A stretch of 64,000 nucleotides of DNA. Origin: Aquarana catesbeiana. Taxonomy: Eukaryota > Chordata > Amphibia > Anura > Ranidae. The stretch is from positions 332,588,626 to 332,652,625 of the forward strand of contig NC_133327.1 in assembly GCF_042186555.1 (NCBI RefSeq), in the 5' to 3' direction. Numbering within the stretch: the first letter of the stretch is position 1; each line of letters opens with the position of its first letter. The notes beneath the pieces were generated by a model, which saw nothing but the letters and a program-made list of their open reading frames with translations, was not told where the DNA came from and ran no database searches. The translations under genes were made by a program, and so were the position numbers. Of the stretch, positions 44,299 to 54,652 are shown in pieces.

Positions 44299-45968
44299 AT
44301 GTCCAAAAGAGGATATACTAGTGAGGAGGCGTTCCAGATCCTCTCTATGACTGATGAGAGCACCGGGAAGCTCTCATCAGAGTCCCATTCTGATTCCGAA
44401 TCAAATTCGGCATTTGAACCGATCGAGAGTAGCAATGATTCGGATGAAGAATGGGTCCCTCCTAAAAGGGCACGACACTCTGGAAACCAGGAAGCCGCCA
44501 GCAACCGGGATTATATTCCCAGGCCCAGTACCAGCTCTGCCGCCAGAAATAGGCCCCAGGAAGAAAGGCCCAGTACCAGTGCTGCCGCCAGCAATAGGCC
44601 CCAGGAACAAAGGCCCAGTACCAGTGCTGCCACCAGAGATAGGCCCTGCGCACAAATGCCCAGTACCAGTGCTGCCACATCACACCTGAGTTCCAGCACA
44701 GGAAATTCAACTCCCCCAACTACTGGAGTGTCACGTCCCCCAAGAGCCAGGGCCGCTACCTATATGCCAGATGGTCTTGCCAACCCAACATGGCTGCCTT
44801 CCAACTCGGGATCACCAAATATTCCCCCTTTCACAGCACAGCCAGGTGTGCAGACCAACACCCAAAATTTTACAGAGATCAATTTTTTTCACCTGTTTTT
44901 GCCCAACACTTTGCTGCAGTTCATTGTGGACCAGACAAATTTGTATGCCCAGCAGTATATTGCCAGCAACCCCCAATCATCTTATGCCCGTCCGTTTGAG
45001 TGGAGAGATTTGAATTTGGAGGAGTTCAAATTGTTTTTGGGCCTCACTCTAAATATGGGGATTACAAAAAAAAATGAAGGACATACCTATTGGTCCACCC
45101 ACCCCATCCACCATATGCCCATGTATTCTGCCGCTATGTCCAGGTCCCGATATGAGATGATTATGAGATTCTTTCATTTTAACGACAACACCCAGTGCCC
45201 TCCCCGCAATCATCCAAATTCCGATAAGCTATACAAGATTCGCCCACTAATAAATGTATTTTCCCAATGATTTACAGAACTTTATGTCCCCAAGAAGAAT
45301 ATATGTGTGGATGAATCCCTGGTACCATTTTCAGGCCGGCTAGGAATAAAACAGTATATTCCTAGCAAAAAGGCCAAATATGGAGTCAAATTTTACAAGC
45401 TGTGTGAGAGAGCCACGGGATATCTATATGCATTCCGCATATATAAGGGAAGAGATTCCCAGCTCCAGCCCCCTGAGTGCCCGGCCTACATGGGCACAAC
45501 TGGAAAAATCGTATGGGACCTGGCTTACCCACTTCTGAAAAAAGGCTATCACATATACCTGGACAACTTTTATACCAGCCTGCCCCTTTTCAGACACCCC
45601 TTTTCTGGTATAAGAAGGTAGCAATATATCTAATCCATTTGGCCATTTACAATTCCTACATAATCTACACAAAATCCACAGAAAGCCCCGCCCCTTCCTA
45701 AAATTCATAGAAGTAGTAGTCAGGTCCCTCATCTATCCACAAAGACCCCTCCCAGAAGTACCTCGTTCTGATGCTGTTAGCCGACTTCATGAATGCCACT
45801 TCCTGTACAACATTCCACCATCGGAAGCAGGCCGAAGACGGCAAAAAAGATGTCGTGTGTGTAGCAGAAGAGGTTTTCGAAAAGATACCAGCTACCATTG
45901 TCCCCAGTGTCCCTCCCAACCTGGCCTTTGCATTGGTGAATTCTTCAAACTGTATCATACATCCCTAG
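44299..45968 (+). pseudogene. piggyBac-type transposase, degenerate
   Basis: The start at 44299 follows the minisatellite leader and opens an acidic Ser-rich N-terminus with GYTSEEAFQIL. A repeated STSAATRDRP-like block (four units, residues ~70-125) precedes the conserved region starting near EINFFHLF. A TGA at 45268-45270 interrupts after NVFSQ; the frame then continues (45279-45621) with two catalytic Asp motifs, VDESLVPFSGR and LDNFYTS. A deletion near 45610-45770 removes the third catalytic Asp. The C-terminal Cys-rich domain survives in another frame (45820-45968: CRVCSRRG, CPQCPSQPGLC, KLYH). It resembles the PGBD4-like autonomous transposases of frogs. It is clearly inactive. Confidence 0.88.
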
Positions 45969-46029
45969 ATTATTAGCCCATATTTTCCCCATTTTCGCTG
46001 ATCATTTTCCATGCTTCCCCAAATAACCA

Positions 46030-46290
46030 TGCCACTGCCTTCAATGTGAACTGACCCTGGCCTGCTTTTTGACTATGCCTCTGCCTACTGTTTGGACTGC
46101 TTCCACATGAACTGACCCTGGCCTGTTTTGACTATGCCTCTGCCCACCGTTTGGACTGCTTGCTCGTGAACTGACCCTGGCCTGTTTTGTGACTACGCTT
46201 CTGCCTACCGCTTGGACTGCTTGCACGTTAACTGACTCTGGACTGTTTTATGGACTATGCTTTTGCCTACCGCTTGGACTGATCTGTTGC
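46030..46290. repeat. ~60 bp minisatellite, four units
   Basis: Units beginning GAACTGACCCTGGCCTG and ending GTTTGGACTGCTT repeat four times downstream of the piggyBac gene. Confidence 0.85.
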
Positions 46291-46934
46291 CCTGCTACTA
46301 TAGTACACAGGGGTCTCACATATGTGAGGGGCTCCAGAATAGTTTTTCCGGATGGAGATAACAATTTTTTTTGTTTTCTCCCGGTTTTGTAATTTCCGGA
46401 TTAGGGTCTGGAGTCCGGAGGCTTCATAGAGATTTGGGTGTGTCGAAGCCTCTAAATCTGTGCCCCTGTGCACAGGTCTTACCCGATTGCGGCCCTCAGC
46501 CTTCTGCTGACTTACTGCCATCATGCCTTTGCCTGCCGCATGAACGGACCACACCTCTGCCTGCTACCTGGACTATGCAAATAATTCGCTGTAGCAAGAG
46601 GCAGTATGTTTATGAAGGGCTGGAGAGCGGTACAATAATGTGTGTCTGCAGGTAACAGTGTACCAGGACCAATATTATGGCTGTGCTGGCTGTCTCTGCC
46701 TGGACATTTCCTATGGACTGTGCTGTGCCGACTATAGACAATATTCCTGCCTGCTGCCTGGATAGTTATTATTGCTGTCGCTAAGCACATCCCTGACTGC
46801 TGCCTGGACGAGTGCTCTCTTCTGTGGACACTACTAAAAGCACAGGTAATACTTTTTTTTTTTATCCTTTCCGCAATAGAATTTATTTTGGATTGTAATT
46901 CTTGGTATGTACATGCTATGTGTTAGAAATATGA
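46291..46934. other. Noncoding, piggyBac 3' region
   Basis: CCTGCCTGC/TGGACTATG words persist as degenerate repeats; no gene. Confidence 0.45.
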
Positions 46935-48330
46935 AGGGCCTTCAAAAATGATAGGTTGCCAGGAAATTATCTATGTAATGTATGCTCCTAGAATGCCTGA
47001 TGGTGCTACTTGGATGTTGGGCCTCTGTATGTGGCCAAGCTGTGTAAAAGTCTCACACATGTGGTATCCCCATACTCAGGGGGAGTAGCAGAATGTATTT
47101 TGGGGTGTCATTTTTGCTATGTGTTGGAAATATCTTATAAATGGAAAACTTTGTGTAAAAAAAATGCGTTTTTATTTTTTTTCCACATTTTCCAAAAACT
47201 TCTGGAAAAAAAATAACCGTTCAAAAGACTCATTATGCCTCATAGATTATACGTTGGGGTGTTTGCTTTCCAAAATGGGGTCATTTTGTGGGCAATTCCT
47301 TTGTCCTGGTGCTCCAGGGCCTTCAAAAGTGTAATAGGTGGTTGAGAAATGAGATGTGCAATTTATGCTCGTAGATCGCCTGATGGTGCGACTTCAATGT
47401 TAGGCCTTTGTATGTGGCCAGGTTGTGTAAAAGTCCCACACATGTGGTATCGCCATATTCAGGAGGAGTAGCAGAATGTATTTTGGAGTGTCATTTTTGC
47501 TATGTATTTGCTATGTGTTGGAAATATCTTATAAATGGACAACTTTGTGTAAAAAAAATGCGTTTTCATTTTTTTTTCCACATTTTCCAAAAACATCTGG
47601 AAAAAAAATAACCGTTCAAAAGACTCATTATGCCTCATAGATTATACATTGGGGTGTTTGCTTTCCAAAATGGGATCGTTTTGTGGGCAATTCCTTTGTC
47701 CTGGTGCTCCAGGGCCTTCAAAAGTGTAATAGGTGGTTGAGAAATGAGATGTGCAATTTATGCTCGTAGATCGCCTGATGGTGCGACTTCAATGTTGGGC
47801 CTTTGTATGTGGCCAGGCTGTGTAAAAGTCCCACACATGTGGTATCGCCATACTCAGGAGGAGTAGCAGAATGTATTTTGGGGTGTCACTTTTGCTATGT
47901 ATTTGCTATGTGTTGGAAATATCTTATAAATGGAAAACTTTGTGTAAAAAAAATGCGTTTTCATTTTTTTTCCACATTTTCCAAAAACATCTGGAAAAAA
48001 AATAACCGTTCAAAAGACTCATTATGCCTCATAGATTATGCATTGGGGTGTTTGCTTTCCAAAATGGAGTCATTTTGTGGGCAATTCCTTTGTCCTGGTG
48101 CTCCAGGGCCTTCAAAAGTGTAATAGGTGGTTGAGAAATGAGATGTGCAATTTATGCTCGTAGATCGCCTGATGGTGCAACTTCAATGTTGGGCCTTTGT
48201 ATGTGGCCAGGCTGTGTAAAAGTCCCACACATGTGGTATCCCCATACTCGGTAAGAGTAGCAGAATGTATTTTGGGGTGTAATTTGTTGTATGCATATGC
48301 TCTGTGAGAGAAATAACCTGTTAATATGAA
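46935..48330. repeat. ~392 bp tandem array, 3.5 units
   Basis: The unit, marked by TATGCTCGTAGATCGCCTGATGG and GGCCTTTGTATGTGGCCAGG, recurs at about 46981, 47366, 47759 and 48151. The middle two are the most alike. Short frames repeated in each unit are not genes. It ends in a poly(A) run at 48335-48355. Confidence 0.9.
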
Positions 48331-48739
48331 AATTAAAAAAAAAAAAAAAAAAAAATCTTCCTTTTGCAAAGAATTGTGGGAAAAAATTACACCTTAAAAA
48401 AAACTCACCATGCTACTTACTTAATACCTTGGAATGTCTACTTTCTAAAAAGGGGTCATTTGGGTGGTATTTGTACTTTTCTGACTTGTTAGTACCTCAA
48501 GAAATGAGATTCACCTGATGTACTGAAGGCCTGATCAGATGTTTTCAATTTTCAGTGATTGGCACCATAGTTTGTAGACTCTATAACTTTCACAAAGACC
48601 AAATAATATACACTAATTTGGGTTATTTTTACCAAAGATATATAGCAGTATAAATTGTGTCCAAAATTTATGAAGAAAAATTACTAATTTGCTAAATTTT
48701 ATGACAAATACAAAGAAAAAGGCTGAAAGGAATTGATTA
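48331..48739. mobile_element. Dispersed repeat downstream of piggyBac
   Basis: 48565-48720 matches the block at 42970-43110 (TAGACTCTATAACTTTCACAAAGACCAA). It may be the far end of the piggyBac element or a separate family member. Confidence 0.5.
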
Positions 48740-49280
48740 GGGGTGGATGGCGCTACCTTATCAGGGTACCTTGATTTATAATTTAATGAACCTCAAAAGG
48801 AACCAGGAACTATATAATAATAAATACACACCTTTATCCCTCATTAGGCAGTGGATCTAAATGTCCACCTTTACCTGAGTGGACTGTGCTAGCAGGTCAG
48901 TCTCATACCTACATGCAGGTGTACACCATGTGATTAATCAACACAAATTAAGTAGGTGACAATTGATAAAAAATCAATAGTGACAGCCAAACAAAATAAA
49001 GTTAAATAAAACACCACAGTACGAACTTATATTGATCCCCAAATGTGTCCAAAAATGCTTATAAGCAAAAAAGTGAATTTGAATAGTCCCAACATTAGAC
49101 ATATAGTGCAGGGTTGCACATTAGATAATATAAAACTGGCACCTTTGATAACGTTGATGACGAAACGCGTAAGATGGAGCTACGCACTGACGTCACACGC
49201 GGAAGTAGGAGAGTGTGGAACGCAGCTGAGGCGCACGCCGCGCAGCTGATGGTTCTAGACGGCCTGCACTCTCCTGAATT
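48740..49280 (+). mobile_element. PLE terminal-repeat fragment with hammerhead remnant
   Basis: At 49154-49171 TTGATGA is followed almost directly by GAAACGCGTA, the stem II of a hammerhead having been lost. The neighbouring GGATGGCGCTACC at 48749 matches PLE terminal words. No coding sequence. Confidence 0.45.
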
Positions 49281-49932
49281 TTAAAGGCTAATATGCAAGT
49301 TATTCTCCTAAAAAGTGTTTAGGGACCTGGGTCCTGCCCCAGGGGACATGTATCAATGAAAAAAAAAGTTTTAAAAATGGCCGTTTTTTTGGGATACTCT
49401 AGTTGAGAGCAAGAATGAGCCCTGCTGTGAAATATTACAGCAAAAAATATAATAATACACCCCTGTTAAACAGGGGCAGAAAAATTGGGCCTTAGGCACT
49501 GGTGGTGGTGCCCGGAAACAAAAATGTACTTAGAAGCTATCAACATGAACATTGAGGAGGAATAGGATAGTCACTCAGCATAACAGGATAGTCACTCAGC
49601 ATAGGCAGTCTTCAAGGGATCTCACATTCATAGAAAAATTAATCGGTTACATCAGCATCAGGTACTTGGTAGCTGGTGATCCGAGACTGATTCATTTTTA
49701 TGAAGGTGAGCCGATCAACTGTGTCTGTGGACAGGCGCACTCTGTAATCGGTTACAAAGCCTCCAGCAGAACTGAATGTGCGTTCAGAAAGAACGCTGGA
49801 TGCAGGACAAGCCAGTAGCTCAATTGCATATTGTGCAAGCTCTGGCCAGTGATCCATCCTCAAGACCCAGTAACCCAGTGGATTTTCGGTTGGAAAGGTC
49901 TCCAAGTCTGATCTTGCCCCTAGGTATTCCTG
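49281..49932 (-). pseudogene. hAT transposase copy B, C-terminal part and 3' region
   Basis: The minus frame 49932-49639 reads YLGARSDLETFPTENPLGYW, LRMDHWPELAQYAIELL, then SERTFSSAGGFVTD with the conserved Glu. To the left are the 3' region words shared with copy C (TTCAAGTTATTGTCC-like and CCCCAGGGGACATGTATCAATG, 49290-49355, matching 58045-58112). The upstream part of the protein continues across the retroviral insertion at 54653. Confidence 0.85.
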
Positions 49933-52145
49933 AACAGTTGAGAGCATTCCTTGGATTAGTAGGATATTGCAGGCAGTTTTTACCTCTATATTCTACAATT
50001 ATAGGTACCCTACAAGACTTGTTGAAAGGCCATACAAGAAGCAATTACAAATTTACCTCAAACGAATTAACTCCAGCGGTCCAGGAAGCATTTAAGTTGA
50101 TTAAAAGGTCTTTGTTAACTGTACCCAGTTTAGGTTTGCCTGACTATAGCAAATATTTTTATCTTTTTTGTACAGAAGTGAATAGCCATGCAAATGGAGT
50201 TTTGACACAGCATTTCTGTGGCCAACATCGCCCAGTAGGGTACTACAGCTACCCCCTACATAGTGTAGCTAGGGGACTTCAAGGATGTTTAAAATCAGTA
50301 GCAGCGGCTGCTCTGCTGGTAGAAAAAACTGCTGACATTGTACTGGGCAATACTTTGTATTTAATGTGTCCGCATGACTTGGAAGCTATGCTGAACAGTG
50401 CTTACACTAAACATTTTTCTTTTCAACGAATAACACATTATCATTTGGTTTTACTATCAGTTTCCAACCTCAAAATCCAATGCTGCCAGACCTTGAATCC
50501 GGCCACCTTCTTCCTGGAAGATGACAACAAGGAGATTGAGGATTCTGTCTACCTAACTCATTATTGTGCTAACTCTATTGACAATGTAACTAAGCCCCGA
50601 CCTGACTTGCAGGATTTGTTTGTTTGTAGATGGATCTTCCATTAGAAGGACTGATGGCCTCACACTTGCCGCTTGTGCAGTGGTTAATGGTGACAATAAA
50701 TTACTACATGCTGAGTTTCTGCAGAATTCAAGGTCAGCACAGGCAGCTGAACTAACTGCTCTCTGTGTTGCTTTGGAGCTTGCAGAAGGGGCTATTGTAA
50801 ATATCTATAGTGACTCAGCCTATGCTGTAGGCATAGTGCATAGTTTTGCACAGCTCTGGCAAGAGAGGGGTTATTTGACAGCAGCAGGAACTCCTATACA
50901 GCATAAAGAGTTAATTGTCAGACTATTGGCAGCGGTCCAGCTGCCTTTTAAAGTTGCAGTGATTAAATGTAAAGCACATACCAGCGCAGATGATAGAATA
51001 TCGCTTGGGAATGCTTTGGCTGATAGGTATGCTAAAGATGCTATACGTTCTTATGAGCCAACTACAGCGCTTCCAACATTCCTGCTCACAGATCTTCAAG
51101 TGGATCTGGACATCCTATCAGCCCTACAGGCAAGCTCGCCACATACATCCTCTTGGACCACAAAGGGAGCAGTTTGTGGGGCAGATGGTCTATGGAGATT
51201 AAAAAAACAGACTGGTTGCTCCTCTGACTTTATTCCCTTCTTTGTTTGCTTTGAGCCATGGGCCTTGCCATGTCTCAACAGGAGGGATGTGTCGGGTGGT
51301 AGCCAGAGATTGGTGGGCTCCAGGTTTTCCTGCATATGCTGCTAAACAGGTTACTGAATGTTCTATATGTCAAATGCATAACATTGGAAAGTCAGTGCCC
51401 ACTCCCATGAAGCATATTCCACATACTGAGGAGCCATTTCAAATTGTGCAAATTGATTTCTCAGATATGCCCCCTTGTGGTCAATTTAAGTATCTTTTGG
51501 TTTGCATTGATCAATTTTCGAGTTGGCCAGAAAAATTATGCCAGAACTGTGGTAAAATGTCTGACTAGGGAATTGATCCCAAGGTTTGGTATAGGGTCAA
51601 TAATTTCCTCAGATAGAGGGACACATTTTGATAACAAACTCATGGCAGAAGTAGTGAATATTTTCGGTATGAAACAGCAATTGCACACTCCTTACAGACC
51701 TCAGGCTAGTGGGATGGTGGAAGGCAGCAATCAAACCCTGAAGAGGTATTTAGCCAAAATAACTGCTAATGGACAAAGCACATGGGTAGAAGCGTTACCT
51801 ATAGCCTTGGCGACCATTAGGACTACCCCTAAGGAGAAACATGGACTGTCACCTTTTGACATATTGTTTGGGCGAGCGCCTAAAAGACTACATTCATCTC
51901 TTGTGCAGCCAGAGACAGTGACTTTAGAAAATGGTCAAGATTCCATGATAGAATATGTTCGCAAATTGGCAAATGTGTTTTCTGATACTTTTTCCAGAGC
52001 CAAAGCAGGACAACCTGTGGACACAAGTGAAGGAACTCACGGACTAAAGTCAGGAGATTGGGTGTATATCAAGAATCACACACCCCGGACTACTTTGTCC
52101 CCTAAGGACCATTTCAGGTCATTCTTGTATCTCCTACTGCAGTGA
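49933..52145 (+). pseudogene. Retroviral pol remnant: RT connection, RNase H, integrase
   Basis: The frame opens in the RT connection region (LRAFLGLVGYCRQF). Near 50625 a tandem TTTG repeat shifts frame into RNase H (50626-51200), where the D-E-D-D residues are visible in FVDGSS, ELTAL, YSDSAYA and ALADRYAK. A second shift near 51240 leads into the integrase zinc-binding domain (the two His in LSHGPCHVSTGG and CSIC). A third, at an A-run near 51533, leads to the catalytic core: the first Asp is in QIDFSDMP, the second in SSDRGTHF, the Glu in MVEGSNQTLK. The integrase C-terminal part runs to 52145. Three frame breaks and the missing RT palm make it non-functional. The shape matches gamma-type retroviral pol. 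Confidence 0.88.
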
Positions 52146-52280
52146 AGCTGAAAGACTATAAGTATTGGGTGCATGGTTCATACTGTAAGAAATCTGTGGT
52201 TCCAAAAGAGAATATAAGCCGGTCTGCTACTAGCAAGAATTGTTCTGTACCTTTACCTTCCAGGTCTCCTCCACTGACTG

Positions 52281-54042
52281 GTGCTCGAGCAAGAAGACTG
52301 CAGAATGAATCTCCTAGGGCCTGAGATGAATGTGAATCTTTGGAGTATTATTCTCTGCGGTGGAGCGGTGGTATGGATTACAGTCATGGCATATGAATGG
52401 ACATACAAGAAGGAAAAGGGTAAGATACAAGACACTTTTCTTTTTAATGCTACTGTAATGGAAGAAATGTCACAACTTGGAACCAGTTTCAGATGCTGAC
52501 CTAAGAGCACGGAGGGAAGCAGCACATGAATATCATGCCAAACTAGCAGAGCCTTTCCACAACTCTTTTGTATCTATGCACCTGCAAGCCGCCAAGAAAC
52601 TGAATATCACTAATTGCTGGATATGCACACATGCACCTATTTCTCATAAGACTATACCTTTGTTATGAATACCTAGCACTTTAGCTGAAATAGAGGACAG
52701 TGCACACTTTGGTGAAGACAGTAGAACAATGATTGACAGAGCCATTTCACTTTTACTGTTTACAAATGCTCCATTGAGAAAACCAGCAGTCTGCATTAAC
52801 TTTACTCGAACCTATACACCTGAGTTGCTTTCCCAGGGTTATCAGAGTACTACCCGACCAATTGGGAACTCCAACTGCATGGATAATGCCGATATCAGGT
52901 ACTCGTTTGATGGTAAGGATACTGTGTGGAGTACTGACACATATCAGGAATTACATAACTACACACATCGTCAACATTCCCAGCAGAAAAATATGAAACT
53001 ATTGATGTGCCTGCAAGGATATAGTTTCAATAAAGCTTGTGCTGCCCCACCAGGCTATTACTTCATATGTGCAAAGAAAGCATATACTTGGGTTCCTTTG
53101 AATTCTAATGGGGTTTGTTACTTTGGTAGAGTCATACTTGCTACTTGGTATATGGAGGATAATGACTTTCAAGAAACACAGCTCCACAAAATACCTATAC
53201 ACTTTCTTAAAAAATACTTTGTGCGTCTTAGCAGAAGGGACCTCATTGGTCAGTCAGTTCCAGGAGAAGATGAACCCCCACAAGAAGAAGAAGAAGACTC
53301 TGAAGTTAATGTAAAAAATGACAATTATCCTGATAGGCCTACATCTTATCCTAAATCAGATGATATCTTCACAAATAATGAATCACATGACAGAGAGATT
53401 AAACCATTGTTTTCTATTCCTTGGGTAAATAGATGTTGTATTAAAAAGGCTTTCAGTTTCATGATTGATTTGGCAGACCTGAGGGATAACATTACTGCCT
53501 TGTATGATAGAAACTTTATAGCCCTTGCTACGGAATTAAAGATAATCAAAAAAGAGGTTTTACAGCACCGGCTGGTGCTGGATTATCTCAGGGCCGGTCA
53601 AGGAGGAATATGCACCATAGTGGGAACTACTTGTTGTAACTACATTAGAAATGATACTAAGCCTGAAGATGCCATCATTTCGCATGTAGAAAAGGTACAA
53701 CAAATGAAGGTTAATTTTTGCAAAGAACATACCGAAACTGCTTGGGTTGAGGGTAGCTGGGAAGGCTGGCTCTCCTGGCTCAATCCTCTCAACTGGTTTT
53801 CTGGTATTGCAGGATGGTTTTCTGGTATTTTACATGGTATTCTATATATTGTAGGAATTATAGTCCTCATAATCTTAATAGTTAAATGCGCACCTATGTT
53901 ATGCAAATGCTGTTTGAAGATAATCACACGTGCTTGTACTAATATTGGTTCTTCTGAGCCCTCAAGGTCTCGAGTCAGAACTGCTCATGAGATGGTGGTC
54001 CGTATACCTGAAGATCAACCTAAAGACACAGAAGAAGCTTAA
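52281..54042 (+). pseudogene. Retroviral envelope gene, broken
   Basis: A first frame with an N-terminal hydrophobic segment (52326-52499) shifts near 52480 to a second frame that stops at TGA 52666-52668. The same frame reopens and runs from 52729 to TAA 54042 (437 codons). The surface part carries a CWIC (CxxC) motif. The transmembrane part carries CTIVGTTCC (CX6CC), the pair that defines covalently linked gamma-type envelopes. A hydrophobic membrane span (about 53815-53890) and a Cys-rich cytoplasmic start follow. I saw no clear furin site. Although broken upstream, the 437-codon stretch is unusually long and open compared with pol. Confidence 0.85.
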
Positions 54043-54068
54043 AAGGGATACCGAAAGAATTCTAAACA

Positions 54069-54078
54069 CAGGAGGGGC
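54069..54078 (+). other. Polypurine tract of the retrovirus
   Basis: A purine-rich run (CAGGAGGGGC) lies immediately before the TGTGAAG start of the LTR, 27 bases after the env stop. Confidence 0.6.
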
Positions 54079-54644
54079 TGTGAAGATATGAAATATATGA
54101 GCCATATCTTGCTATGTATCCAGAGTTCCTCTTCAACATGAATTTGTATTTTTTATTATTTTTGACTAAAATGTTTCTGAATTCTTTTGGTATTGCAATA
54201 CATGTGGCTGTCTTAATTGGCCTCCAGTTGACATTAAATGTTCTGCTAATGACATGACACAATTCTCGGAAAAGATGTTGATATGGAAAGATGTTGATAT
54301 GGAAAGTCCCTGTTTAAAAGTCAAATTAAATCCTTTGAAATAATTATTCTTCCCTTTTTGTCAAAATAACTTGTCACCTATAAATCAGCCAGGTCAAGCT
54401 GACCCAAAAAGCTGACCAAAAGTTATGTTGAAATACTTAGTAAAATGCATACTTGTGATGTGTAACTTTGGGCTTGTGTCCGTCATAGATTACTGTATAA
54501 CCATTCTCTATAAAAGCTGTACTGCCTTGTACCCTGTATCGCATTCTCCTTAAAGATGTGATCCGCTGTATGTACAGTGCATAATCTGAAGTAAACATAT
54601 ATGAGACGAATGCCACTCTTCTGGCGTTGATGTCTTTTATTTCA
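54079..54644 (+). repeat. Retroviral 3' LTR
   Basis: Starts TGTGAA and ends at about TTTCA. It contains a TATAAAAG box at 54509-54516, followed by R/U5-like sequence. The second LTR is absent, so age cannot be estimated from LTR divergence. The end is approximate. Confidence 0.65.
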
Positions 54645-54652
54645 AGGCTCTA

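Larger units (their letters stand above)
49933..54644 (+). mobile_element. 5'-truncated endogenous retrovirus (gamma-type env)
   Basis: Partial pol, env and a 3' LTR remain; the 5' LTR, gag, protease and most of RT are gone. It lies within hAT copy B: the hAT protein resumes at about 54653 at the residue after the one where it stops at 49932. Multiple frameshifts and a stop make it defective. CCTG (left, 49929-49932) and CTTG near 54652 might be a decayed 4 bp target duplication. Confidence 0.85.

Noticed and set aside
47010..48123. Three similar 67-106 codon frames
   Set aside because: They are the 392 bp tandem unit read three times, with no recognisable domain.
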